64,000 nt of DNA from the NCBI GenBank assembly GCA_963677935.2, contig CAXXEH010000003.1, forward strand, positions 6,441,586-6,505,585, given 5' to 3'. This DNA is from JAAFHB01 sp963677935 (GTDB taxonomy: Bacteria > Bacteroidota > Bacteroidia > Bacteroidales > Prolixibacteraceae). Shown here in pieces: positions 53,385 to 61,909 of the stretch. The notes beneath the pieces were generated by a model that saw only the letters and a program-made list of their open reading frames with translations, was not told where the DNA came from and did not search any database. How positions within the stretch are numbered: the first letter of the stretch is position 1; every line of letters starts with the position of its first letter. The translations under genes and the position numbers were made by a program.

Positions 53385-54686
53385 TTATCCCTTTTTCACT
53401 TTTTTGTAGCCATAAATAGCGCTGGCTCCCAATTCCTCTTCGATGCGAAGTAGTTGATTGTATTTTGCCATACGGTCTGAACGGCTTAATGAACCGGTTT
53501 TGATCTGTCCGGCGTTGGTTGCAACAGAGATGTCAGCGATGGTGGCATCTTCGGTCTCACCCGAGCGGTGTGAAGTAACGCTGGTATAACCTGCACGGTG
53601 TGCCATCTCAATGGCATCAAGGGTTTCGGTCAGTGTACCAATCTGGTTTACCTTAATCAGGATCGAATTGGCAGCGCCAAGTTCAATTCCTTTTTTCAGG
53701 TACTCAACATTGGTTACAAATAGATCATCACCAACTAACTGGCATTTGTCTCCGATTTTGTTGGTAAGCATTACCCAGCCTTCCCAGTCATTCTGATCGA
53801 AGCCATCTTCAATAGAGTCAATCGGATAGTTGGCAACCAGGGTAGCTAAAAAGTCTACTTGTTGTTCACGTGTCCGTTTTGCGCCATTTACCCCTTCGAA
53901 TTTGGTGTAATTATAAATACCGTCTTCATAGAATTCAGAAGAAGCGCAATCCAATCCGATTGAAACGTCGCCACCATCTTCTGCACGACCAGCTTTGTAA
54001 CCAGCCTTTGTGATCGCCTCGATAATGCTGTTCAATGCATCTTCTGTTCCGTCAAGTTTGGGTGCAAAACCACCTTCGTCACCTACCGCAGTGCTGAGGT
54101 TCCTGTCGTGAAGCACTTTCTTAAGGCTATGGAATACTTCAGCACCCATGCGGAGCCCTTCACGGAATGATGTTGCTCCGATTGGACGGATCATAAATTC
54201 CTGGAAAGCGATAGGAGCATCTGAATGAGATCCACCATTGATGATGTTCATCATTGGAACAGGCAATGTTTTTGCATTCGTTCCGCCGATATAACGGTAA
54301 AGTGGCATTTCAAGATAGGCTGCAGCTGCTTTGGCGACTGCTAGTGAAACACCTAAAATTGCATTTGCACCAAGATTCGATTTGGTCTTGGTACCATCAA
54401 GATCGATCAGCTTTTTATCCAATGCAACCTGATTAAGGGCACTCATTCCTACAATCTCCTCTGCGATGGTGGTGTTGATGTTTTCAACTGCCTTAAGTAC
54501 CCCTTTGCCAAGATAACGTTTTTTATCTCCATCGCGAAGTTCGAGGGCTTCGTTTTCGCCGGTTGATGCACCCGATGGTACAGCGGCCCGACCCATGATT
54601 CCACTTTCAAGTGTAACTTCAACCTCAACGGTTGGGTTTCCGCGGGAATCCAAAATTTCTCTTCCGATTACTTTGTAGATTAACAT
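53385..54686 (-). CDS. eno: enolase
   Basis: 433 residues, the standard length. Motifs: IIGREILDSRGNPTVEVEV-type start, SGASTGENEALELRDGD, NQVALDKKLIDLDGTKTKS, INGGSHSDAPIAFQEFMI, acid/base region GDEGGFAPKL, metal ligands in CQLVGDDLFVTN, the catalytic Lys in ILIKVNQIGTLTE and the SHRSGETEDATIADI signature. Converts 2-phosphoglycerate to PEP. A -7 box match (TATCTTTG on the minus strand, 54784-54777) lies about 90 bases upstream. Confidence 0.98.
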   Translation of the reverse strand: MLIYKVIGREILDSRGNPTVEVEVTLESGIMGRAAVPSGASTGENEALELRDGDKKRYLGKGVLKAVENINTTIAEEIVGMSALNQVALDKKLIDLDGTKTKSNLGANAILGVSLAVAKAAAAYLEMPLYRYIGGTNAKTLPVPMMNIINGGSHSDAPIAFQEFMIRPIGATSFREGLRMGAEVFHSLKKVLHDRNLSTAVGDEGGFAPKLDGTEDALNSIIEAITKAGYKAGRAEDGGDVSIGLDCASSEFYEDGIYNYTKFEGVNGAKRTREQQVDFLATLVANYPIDSIEDGFDQNDWEGWVMLTNKIGDKCQLVGDDLFVTNVEYLKKGIELGAANSILIKVNQIGTLTETLDAIEMAHRAGYTSVTSHRSGETEDATIADISVATNAGQIKTGSLSRSDRMAKYNQLLRIEEELGASAIYGYKKVKKG

Positions 54687-54902
54687 CGTTTTTGAGTATT
54701 TTTAATATTAAACATTTATGTTGCTATCAGAACAACAGTGTGATACAGAAATTATATTCTAATTCTTTAAACGGGACAAAGATAATCATTCATTGTTTGA
54801 TAAACGATGGATTATGTAATCCACTGTTAAAAAGAGGTTAAATTTACAATCGAATAAATTTTTCAATTCACAATTGAACGTTTTATAACGAAGCTATCAA
54901 TG

Positions 54903-54932
54903 AAAAACCCCGGTGCCAATTCCGGGGTTTTT
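54903..54932 (-). terminator. terminator after the CarboxypepD-reg gene
   Basis: AAAAACCCCGG / CCGGGGTTTTT stem with flanking A/T runs, 56 bases past the stop of the 54988 gene on its strand and upstream of eno. Confidence 0.85.
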
Positions 54933-54987
54933 ACTTTCTGATTTACTAACATTTTACAAAGACACTGGAAAATAAATCTATAACTTG

Positions 54988-56295
54988 TTACAGTTTCGCT
55001 TTTTCAAGTTTTTTCTGAATTTTCTTGATGGCTGATTCAATTGGTTTCTCCGGCTCTATCACATTATAATCTCCCCAGAATGCCCGATCAGCAAATCCTG
55101 AAATCTCATCAGTCATTACAACGGTAGGTCTCATGCGTTCTGCAGGTTTCACCGGACGATCACTGGTCTTTTCCCAGTCGGTAACCGCCATCTCAATGGT
55201 CGTTTCATAAACCGTATTGAATAATCTTTTATTCCACTCAATTTTAAAGGTAATCTGACCTCTTGAATAACTGTAGTACCATTTGCCGTTCCTTTCGCGA
55301 TAATCGATATGATATGATGCCACTGTCGGATAAACCTTGGCCGTGGCTGGTTTCTTCTTAATAAACATATCGGCTGTTAAAATTTTATTTTCAACGTTCA
55401 GATTAAAAAGGGCGCTAGTAATGGCCAGACTTTCAGTGTCAATGTATAATTTCCCAAAATAGAGTGGTTCCGATACAAATGGGCGTTGTTTGAATGCCAG
55501 TATATAAATTAGCCGTTCGTTGATTTTGGTAATATTCTCCAGTTTAAATTCATAATTACCAAGCATATCTTCGGTGAAGATCATTTCGGGGTTCTTCATG
55601 ATGTCGAGGTATAATGTAGTATACGGACCACCCTGAAGTTTGAAAGTTAAAGTGTCCAATTTGCTGTAATCGGTACTTTTTCTGGCTTTATAAAGCTGTG
55701 CCAAATCATAGCGGGGCGACATGTAAGGTTGTTTATATATTTGAACAACAGCTTCAGAAAGCGAGATATAGGTTTTCCTTTTCTTGATTGTTTCACGATA
55801 GAAGGCCGTCATTGAGGTTGGATCGCTGAAGTAGTTCTCTGCCCGTTTATTCATCACTGCACGGATAAGCAACTCCGGATCTTTTGGAAAAACTCGTACC
55901 TCATTTAGGGCAACGATCAGCATTTCAAGTTCAATCCTTGTTTTTTCAGGTTTAAACTGTGAAAGACTTATACTTTTATTTTTGTATCCGATAAAGGAAA
56001 CAGTAACTTTCCCCTCCTTAAGATATTTTGGAACCTTCAATGAAAATTCCCCTTCTGAATTGGTGATCGAGGCAATGTTTGTCCCTTCAAGCGATAAGGA
56101 TGCAAAGGGAAGTGACGTTCTTGACTCCTGATCAACTACCGAACCTTTATACTGAATGTAGGTGAGTGTATCGGGCTGATTTGATTTCGGGAAATCGGTG
56201 GTTGCAAGTGCAGCCCGTGGAGATCCCAATATAATCAATATTACAGCTGATATCATTAATGCATTTTTCACTGATCGGAAAGTTTGTGTTTTCAT
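54988..56295 (-). CDS. exported protein with CarboxypepD_reg-like N-terminal domain
   Basis: 435 residues with an N-terminal signal (MISAVILIILGSPRAALA). Residues ~45-130 are a CarboxypepD_reg-like Ig-type domain (YKGSVVDQESRTSLPFASLSLEGTN, SNSEGEFSLKV-type strand, VSFIGYKNKSI). The remaining ~300 residues are strand-rich, with AFYRETIKKRKTYISLSEAVVQIYKQPYM and DKITFKIEWNKRLF-type segments, but show no TonB box, plug or catalytic site. A Bacteroidota family of exported proteins of unknown function; possibly periplasmic or outer-membrane associated. Confidence 0.7.
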   Translation of the reverse strand: MKTQTFRSVKNALMISAVILIILGSPRAALATTDFPKSNQPDTLTYIQYKGSVVDQESRTSLPFASLSLEGTNIASITNSEGEFSLKVPKYLKEGKVTVSFIGYKNKSISLSQFKPEKTRIELEMLIVALNEVRVFPKDPELLIRAVMNKRAENYFSDPTSMTAFYRETIKKRKTYISLSEAVVQIYKQPYMSPRYDLAQLYKARKSTDYSKLDTLTFKLQGGPYTTLYLDIMKNPEMIFTEDMLGNYEFKLENITKINERLIYILAFKQRPFVSEPLYFGKLYIDTESLAITSALFNLNVENKILTADMFIKKKPATAKVYPTVASYHIDYRERNGKWYYSYSRGQITFKIEWNKRLFNTVYETTIEMAVTDWEKTSDRPVKPAERMRPTVVMTDEISGFADRAFWGDYNVIEPEKPIESAIKKIQKKLEKAKL

Positions 56296-56549
56296 GGCTT
56301 CTATTATTAAGATTTACCTTATACCTAACAGACAGCCAACGCCGAATAGACCCTTATCCGGTTTGCCATTTTTTTGATAAATTAAATTCATCCTTTCCTT
56401 ACATGTAAAGTCTGAATATTGAAAATTCAGGGAATTTATCTATTTTGGCGGTGACTTAAAATTGTAAAGTGGTGTTCTTCAATCCTGATTAAACTTTAGG
56501 AATCGAAACCTGACAGATTTTATTGAACGATTTTTTTTATGATGATAAA

Positions 56550-57989
56550 ATGAAGCAATTTATTTTTGTGATTTGGGGTTGTCTGATTTTTTCAGAGCTG
56601 TTGGCACAGTCAAATGTAGGTATTCATGGAATTGCCTTGAAAAATGCAGGCGTCTCGGCATATTTAATTGATGCTGAGTCGGGGAGTGTTGTATATGCAA
56701 CTCCTCAGGTGAGCATGGTTCCTGCCTCTGTGATGAAGGTGGTCACATCGGCAGCTGCTCTCGAAATTTTGGGTCCTGAGTATAAATTTCATACTCAGAT
56801 CGGGTTCAGCGGAAAGATGAATAGCATTACAGGTGAGCTAAATGGAAACCTTGTATTAAAAGGTGGTTGCGATCCGGCCTTTTACTCAGAATATTTCACA
56901 GATCATTATAAAGGTACATTTGAAGAGTGGTGTAATGCCCTTAAGCAAGCCGGGATTAAAAAAATTCAGGGGGATATATTGGTGGATCTTTCAAAAATGG
57001 AGGGCGTATTGGTCCCGGGAGGATGGCAGTGGGACGATCTGGGAAACTATTATGGTGCGGGTGTATCAGCTCTTACTTATTCCGACAACTGTTATAAGAT
57101 CCATTTTTCTTCTCCTGCAGAAGCTGGTAAATGTGTTTCCATTACAAGTACGGAACCGCAAATGGATAGCCTCCGGCTGAGGAATAGCATTCTTTCTTCA
57201 GAAGTTAACCGCGATCTGGCTAATGTAATAGGAGCTCCAGGTTCTTTCTCCCAGGAAGTTGAAGGTACAATTCCTGTCGGACGGTCCGATTTTGCAGTTA
57301 AAGCTTCAATGCCAAATCCCGCAGGAATAGCAGCCAATGAATTCTGTAATGTTTTGAAAAATAATGGTATAAGTATTTCTGGAAAAGTATTTTGCGTCAA
57401 TAAATCGGTAGGTGATGGTTTTACCCTGATTTCGGATAAAAGTTCTCCTCCTTTGAAGAAGCTTATCGTTCCCCTGAATCATGAAAGCCTAAATCTTTAT
57501 GCCGAGCATTTGTTGCGCGAGATAGGACGTGCGAAAAAAGATTCGTCAGAATTGGATAAGAGTTTAGTTGCATTAAAGGAATTCTGGCTTGAGAAGAACG
57601 TGTATTTAGATGGTTTTTATCCAACCGATGGCAGCGGACTATCCCGGTCGAATGGGATTTGTACGCAGACTTTGGCCGAAATACTTCGCTATATGTATCT
57701 TGGCCCAAATCGTGACGATTTTTTTAATTCGCTTCCGATTGCAGGTGTAAACGGGACACTTCAGAATGCATTTAAAGGGACTAAACTTGAGAATAACCTT
57801 CGAGCCAAAACAGGTTCGATGACTCGCGTAAGAAGTTTGGCCGGAATTTTTACCGACAAGAACGATAAGAAGATCATCTTTGCCCTGATTATTAATAATT
57901 TTGAAGGTAAACAGGCAACTGCGGAAAAAGCTGTCGAAACGTTTTTAAACGAGATCTACTCACGTGAAGCGGAGGCACTGAAAAAATAG
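56550..57989 (+). CDS. dacB: D-alanyl-D-alanine carboxypeptidase/endopeptidase (PBP4, S13)
   Basis: 479 residues from ATG 56550; nine further codons upstream need a TTG start and disrupt the signal peptide (MKQFIFVIWGCLIFSELLAQ). Penicillin-binding motifs: SxxK as SVMK (~residues 60-63), SxN as YSDN, and KTG as LRAKTGSMTRVRS. The S13 domain insertion lies between the first two motifs. Cleaves peptidoglycan cross-links and terminal D-Ala in the periplasm. Stands alone; the next gene is convergent. Confidence 0.93.
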   Translation: MKQFIFVIWGCLIFSELLAQSNVGIHGIALKNAGVSAYLIDAESGSVVYATPQVSMVPASVMKVVTSAAALEILGPEYKFHTQIGFSGKMNSITGELNGNLVLKGGCDPAFYSEYFTDHYKGTFEEWCNALKQAGIKKIQGDILVDLSKMEGVLVPGGWQWDDLGNYYGAGVSALTYSDNCYKIHFSSPAEAGKCVSITSTEPQMDSLRLRNSILSSEVNRDLANVIGAPGSFSQEVEGTIPVGRSDFAVKASMPNPAGIAANEFCNVLKNNGISISGKVFCVNKSVGDGFTLISDKSSPPLKKLIVPLNHESLNLYAEHLLREIGRAKKDSSELDKSLVALKEFWLEKNVYLDGFYPTDGSGLSRSNGICTQTLAEILRYMYLGPNRDDFFNSLPIAGVNGTLQNAFKGTKLENNLRAKTGSMTRVRSLAGIFTDKNDKKIIFALIINNFEGKQATAEKAVETFLNEIYSREAEALKK

Positions 57990-57998
57990 TCTGGCGAT

Positions 57999-58460
57999 TT
58001 AATTGCCAAATTCAGTTCTCAACCTGGCTAATTTATTTTGCAACGTGCTGATCGTATCAATTTGAGCCCCCTTTGAATAGGAGATCCGGTGTGTGATGCT
58101 TTTGTTTTGGAGGTATATCCACTCGTCGCATCCATCAAAACATACATTGCAGGTGTTATAATTTAATTTCGTAAATTCATTTATATTCACGCAATTGACT
58201 ATCTCGTTCCATTCGCTCTCAGGAACAGCTCTTTCTTTTGTAATCTGTGGAAGGGAGGATTTCCTTGGAATGTAGTACACATATCTGATCTTGTCTCTGG
58301 TAATTTGGATAGAATCAGTCCCTGAGCCCCAACCGCAAATAAATCCCGACTGAATTACTAATCCTGCCAAATCCGTATGGTTCTCATTTTCTTCTTTGCA
58401 CGAATCAGGTAAAACTGCAAAAACGAAAATCAATAAACAGATCAACAATCTCCAACTCAT
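57999..58460 (-). CDS. small lipoprotein of unknown function
   Basis: About 153 residues from ATG 58460 (MSWRLLICLLIFVFAVLPDSC); an upstream in-frame ATG at 58529 would prepend a basic stretch overlapping marR. The lipobox LPDSC places the mature N-terminus at that Cys. The body has four further cysteines, including NTCNVCFDGCDEW, which could form disulfides or bind a metal. Family unrecognised. It begins 13 bases after the marR stop, so it is likely the third gene of the DoxX-MarR operon. Confidence 0.7.
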   Translation of the reverse strand: MSWRLLICLLIFVFAVLPDSCKEENENHTDLAGLVIQSGFICGWGSGTDSIQITRDKIRYVYYIPRKSSLPQITKERAVPESEWNEIVNCVNINEFTKLNYNTCNVCFDGCDEWIYLQNKSITHRISYSKGAQIDTISTLQNKLARLRTEFGN

Positions 58461-58473
58461 ATTATCTCTTTTT

Positions 58474-58926
58474 TCACTTATTTCGTATTTTATCCAGAAT
58501 CCGGTTAAGTTCAGTAACCTCTTCTTCATTAAGGTTATTTAATAGAGTATCTGCTTTCTTCTCACAGTCGTACATATTGTCAAGTAAGGACAATCCCTGA
58601 GCGGTGATCTCAATTGTCTTTTGCCTGCGATCTGACGGATTTTCGATTCTGCTGACCATCCCTTTTTCAAAAAGGCGATCAACAATCCGGCTAACATCAG
58701 AGTCTTTATCAAGCATTCTTTCTTTAATATAACCGATACAAAGCGGGGCTTCAGTTCGAAATCCACGCAATATACGCAATACATTGTATTGTTGTTCTGT
58801 GATATCATGCATTTTCAGGGACTTGAAAAATTCGTAACTTAACTGTTTGGCAGTATAAGTCAGATTTATCAAACCCTTATGATAATCATTTCTGAAGCGC
58901 CCCTTTAATTCTTCTTCAATTGTCAT
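58474..58926 (-). CDS. MarR-family transcriptional regulator
   Basis: 150 residues. Winged-helix pattern: LSYEFFKSLKMHDITEQQYNVLRILRG, then recognition helix KERMLDKDSDVSRIVDRLFEKGMV, wing SRIENPSDRRQKTIEITAQGLSLL, and a C-terminal dimerisation helix. MarR proteins bind palindromes and release DNA on binding small phenolic or redox-active ligands. The gene starts one base after the DoxX stop. A palindrome overlapping the operon promoter (59407-59424) is the probable autoregulatory operator. Confidence 0.9.
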   Translation of the reverse strand: MTIEEELKGRFRNDYHKGLINLTYTAKQLSYEFFKSLKMHDITEQQYNVLRILRGFRTEAPLCIGYIKERMLDKDSDVSRIVDRLFEKGMVSRIENPSDRRQKTIEITAQGLSLLDNMYDCEKKADTLLNNLNEEEVTELNRILDKIRNK

Positions 58927-58927
58927 A

Positions 58928-59287
58928 TTAATTTAGCTTGTAGAGATCCGGATTCCGCACGAACCCGACAACCCAGACCAGAATTAAAACTACAGTTGGC
59001 ATCACAATACTCATTCCACCAGTCATATGAATGATGATTGCTCCGCCCATATATGAGCTAAGCAACAAAGTGCCCAATTTATTTGTTTTAGGGATCAGGA
59101 ATAGAATTGCAGAACCTATTTCGCCCAGGGCAATAATTATCCGCCAATTACCCAAATGGAGTTGTTCCATTTGCTCCGGATGAAAAAATAATTTCCCGCT
59201 CGCACTAAAAACATAAAGAGCCGTTAGTAATCCTGCTATTATCCAGCCAGAAATTTTCCTTGTTTTTGATATATTTGAAGTTGTCAT
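58928..59287 (-). CDS. DoxX-like membrane protein
   Basis: 119 residues with four hydrophobic segments (WIIAGLLTALYVFSASGKLFF, WRIIIALGEIGSAILFLIP, GTLLLSSYMGGAIIIHMTGG, VMPTVVLILVWVVGFVR). The FSASGKLFFHPEQMEQLHLG start and the LGEIGSAILFLIP helix fit DoxX-like proteins (PF13564 type). Function of the family is poorly known; links to redox or quinone chemistry have been made. First gene of an operon with marR and the small lipoprotein. Confidence 0.85.
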   Translation of the reverse strand: MTTSNISKTRKISGWIIAGLLTALYVFSASGKLFFHPEQMEQLHLGNWRIIIALGEIGSAILFLIPKTNKLGTLLLSSYMGGAIIIHMTGGMSIVMPTVVLILVWVVGFVRNPDLYKLN

Positions 59288-59387
59288 AATTCTAAATTTT
59301 ATCTGTTATTTTTTAAATCGTAGTAGTAATTTCATTAAATAAATTCTTTGTTTCCATATCTTTTTTTAAATATTTTATATTCCGGTG

Positions 59388-59418
59388 CAAATATATGTAT
59401 AAACAATATATGTTGAAA
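59388..59418 (-). promoter_or_regulatory. promoter of the DoxX-MarR operon
   Basis: Minus strand: TTTC (59418-59415), 19-base spacer, TATATTTG (59395-59388). Transcription should start near 59382, about 95 bases before the DoxX start. Confidence 0.7.
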
Positions 59419-59424
59419 CATGTA
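59407..59424. promoter_or_regulatory. palindrome overlapping the -33 box (MarR operator candidate)
   Basis: TATATGTT-GA-AACATGTA, an 18-base near-perfect palindrome of the size bound by MarR dimers. It covers the TTTC -33 box of the operon promoter, so binding would block RNA polymerase. Assignment to the adjacent marR gene is inference. Confidence 0.5.
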
Positions 59425-59763
59425 ATATGAATAAATTGTAAAATTTGCTTTATAAAAGTCGAATACCTTTTAAAGATATCTGGTAAAATTGAGATAAATA
59501 CTAACTCGTACCCTAAATATTTAATTTGTGTTTTTTGAAAAACAAATTGAATCAACTTTTGTTCGGATCATGTTATTTGTTTCAAATCTTTCTGACATTT
59601 CCTGAGATGAAGGTTTATCAGAGACTTGGTACAATTGTAAAAGAAGGGTGGCTATTTGAGTTGAAAAATAATGTGAAATAAATGGATTAATCTTAAACAT
59701 CACCAAAATGGCAAAATTAATATCGGATTGTATGAAAATAATGTGAATTGCTTACGAATTTAT

Positions 59764-59793
59764 TTTGAGTTAATCATTTTATTTGTAGTTTTG
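59764..59793 (+). promoter_or_regulatory. promoter of the ilv operon
   Basis: TTTG (59764-59767), 18-base spacer, TAGTTTTG (59786-59793). It would start transcription near 59800, giving a leader of about 90 bases before the leader peptide. A second TACATTTG box at 59870-59877 is less well placed. Confidence 0.65.
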
Positions 59794-59892
59794 CCCCGAA
59801 GTTTAATTAAAAGCGACTGTCGGGACTATTCCTGATAGAACAAAAATGAAACTTCAGTTGTTTAATTATTACATTTGCATTTTAATTAAAGC

Positions 59893-59958
59893 ATGAAAAG
59901 CATCATTTCAAATAGTATTCTTCTTCTAGTCATTCTAATTCTCGTCTATACAGGGTGA
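59893..59958 (+). CDS. ilv operon leader peptide
   Basis: A 21-codon frame (ATG 59893 to TGA 59956-59958). It encodes MKSIISNSILLLVILILV and then YTG; 12 of the 21 residues are Ile, Leu or Val. Such runs of the end-product codons directly upstream of a branched-chain operon are the mark of an attenuator leader. It is too short to be found as a normal gene. The stop overlaps a segment (59956-59965) that can pair with the 5' arm of the terminator. Confidence 0.85.
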   Translation: MKSIISNSILLLVILILVYTG

Positions 59959-59992
59959 GGAAGGTGAACTATTGTATGATAAAACATATATG

Positions 59993-60025
59993 AGCCTTTC
60001 TCAAAACTGAGAAAGGCTTTTTTTT
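59993..60025 (+). terminator. ilv attenuator terminator
   Basis: Perfect 11-base stem AGCCTTTCTCA (59993-60003) with TGAGAAAGGCT (60008-60018), loop aaac, followed by eight T residues. It sits 34 bases past the leader stop and 35 bases before ilvD. A competing pairing of 59956-59965 (TGAGGAAGG) with 59995-60003 would act as antiterminator. Confidence 0.9.
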
Positions 60026-60059
60026 GAATTCAAACTTTAAATAACAAACATAGCATCAG

Positions 60060-61892
60060 ATGAAAAACGAACTAAGAAGTAATACGACAACACAAGGGCG
60101 GCGTATGGCTGGCGCCCGTAGCCTTTGGAGGGCTAATGGCATGAAGGAAGAGCATTTTGGCAAGCCCTTAATAGCTGTAGTCAACTCATTTACACAATTT
60201 GTACCCGGTCACGCCCACCTGCATGAGATAGGACAGATGGTGAAGAAACTGATTGAAGATCAGGGTTGTTTTGCTGCTGAATTTAACACTATTGCCATTG
60301 ATGACGGAATTGCAATGGGACATGGCGGAATGTTGTATTCCCTTCCCTCCAGGGACCTGATTGCCGACAGCGTCGAATACATGGTCAATGGTCATATGGC
60401 AGATGCGATGATCTGCATCTCAAACTGCGATAAAATTACCCCGGGTATGATGATGGCTGCCATGCGGTTAAACATTCCCTGTATCTTCGTCTCAGGAGGA
60501 CCCATGGAAGCTGGCGTTGTTGCCGATAAGAAATACGACCTGGTTGATGCAATGGTGATGGCAGCAGATCCCGGTGTGGATGAGGCCCTCCTCTCTGAAG
60601 TGGAGCAAAAAGCATGTCCTACATGCGGCTCCTGCTCAGGGATGTTTACTGCAAATTCAATGAACTGTCTGACAGAAGCTTTAGGGCTATCCGTCCCCGG
60701 TAATGGAACTATCGTTGCAACTCATTTAAACCGTAAGAAATTGTTTGAAAAAGCGGCCAAACGACTCGTTGAAATCACCCGCGATTACTATGAGAACGGT
60801 AATGACAAAGTTCTGCCACGTAGTATTGCTACGCGCGATGCATTTATGAATGCCATGACTCTTGATATCGCCATGGGGGGATCAACCAATACGGTACTTC
60901 ACTTACTGGCCGTTGCCCACGAGGCCGGAGTCGATTTTACGATGAAGGATATCGATGCATTGTCGCGAAGAGTTCCTTGTATCTGTAAAGTATCCCCAAG
61001 TTCGCATTATCATATTCAGGATGTAAACCGCGCCGGTGGAATTATGGCGATTCTTGGTGAATTGGAGAAAGGAGGTTTGCTCAATACTTCTGTCTCTCGT
61101 GTGACAGAAGGGACTCTTGAAGGAGCAATTAATAACTGGGATATTCAGCGACCAGCTGCAAATGATGAGGCCAGAAAACTTTATACTTCGGCTCCGGGAA
61201 ATATGGGAAGAAATCTGCAGTTAGGCTCCCAGGATAAATATTATTCTGAATTGGATGTTGACCGACAGAAAGGGTGTATCCGTGATATCGAAAATGCTTA
61301 TACCAAAGAGGGTGGTCTTGCAATACTTTACGGTAATATTGCACTTGACGGCTGCATCGTGAAAACAGCCGGTGTCGATCCTTCAGTATTCCGTTTTAGC
61401 GGTGTTGCCAGGGTCTATGAATCGCAGGACGATGCCTGCGAAGGGATTTTAAAACGGGAGGTTACTGCTGGCGATGTGGTTATTATCCGTTACGAAGGTC
61501 CTAAAGGGGGCCCCGGAATGCAGGAGATGCTCTATCCAACTTCTTATCTTAAAGCCTCGAAACTCGATAAAGTTTGTGCCTTGCTGACTGACGGACGTTT
61601 CTCAGGAGGAACTTCAGGTCTTTCAATCGGACACGTATCACCCGAAGCTGCTGCAGGAGGCGCCATTGCCCTTGTTAGGGATGGCGATCGCATTGAAATT
61701 GATATCCCGCAAAGAAGGATTGAACTGATTATTACGGAAGAGGAGTTGAACACCCGTAAAAAGACCGAAGAGGCTCGCGGTAAGATGGCTTATCAACCCC
61801 AAACCAGAAACCGGGTCATCAGTAAAGCATTAAAAGCATATGCAAACCTTGTTGCTTCAGCAGATAAGGGTGCGGTAAGAATAATTGATTAA
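60060..61892 (+). CDS. ilvD: dihydroxy-acid dehydratase
   Basis: 610 residues. The Fe-S cluster and active-site motif CPTCGSCSGMFTANSMNCLTEALGL, ISNCDKITPGMMMAAMRLNIP, and DGRFSGGTSGLSIGHVSPEAAAGG identify IlvD. It dehydrates dihydroxy acids in the common part of valine, isoleucine and leucine synthesis. First structural gene after the attenuator; ilvB follows 17 bases later. Confidence 0.97.
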   Translation: MKNELRSNTTTQGRRMAGARSLWRANGMKEEHFGKPLIAVVNSFTQFVPGHAHLHEIGQMVKKLIEDQGCFAAEFNTIAIDDGIAMGHGGMLYSLPSRDLIADSVEYMVNGHMADAMICISNCDKITPGMMMAAMRLNIPCIFVSGGPMEAGVVADKKYDLVDAMVMAADPGVDEALLSEVEQKACPTCGSCSGMFTANSMNCLTEALGLSVPGNGTIVATHLNRKKLFEKAAKRLVEITRDYYENGNDKVLPRSIATRDAFMNAMTLDIAMGGSTNTVLHLLAVAHEAGVDFTMKDIDALSRRVPCICKVSPSSHYHIQDVNRAGGIMAILGELEKGGLLNTSVSRVTEGTLEGAINNWDIQRPAANDEARKLYTSAPGNMGRNLQLGSQDKYYSELDVDRQKGCIRDIENAYTKEGGLAILYGNIALDGCIVKTAGVDPSVFRFSGVARVYESQDDACEGILKREVTAGDVVIIRYEGPKGGPGMQEMLYPTSYLKASKLDKVCALLTDGRFSGGTSGLSIGHVSPEAAAGGAIALVRDGDRIEIDIPQRRIELIITEEELNTRKKTEEARGKMAYQPQTRNRVISKALKAYANLVASADKGAVRIID

Positions 61893-61909
61893 TCTAAAAC
61901 AAAAAAGTT

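Larger units (their letters stand above)
59288..59892. other. AT-rich intergenic region with two divergent promoters
   Basis: About 600 bases between the DoxX operon (left) and the ilv leader peptide (right). It contains the DoxX promoter with its palindrome and the ilv promoter, described separately. Between 59430 and 59760 I see only AT-rich sequence; two minus-strand frames there (59313-59555, 59521-59706) lack protein character. Confidence 0.6.

Noticed and set aside
59313..59706. Two minus-strand frames of 60-80 codons
   Set aside because: AT-rich composition, no family pattern, and they overlap the DoxX promoter region.
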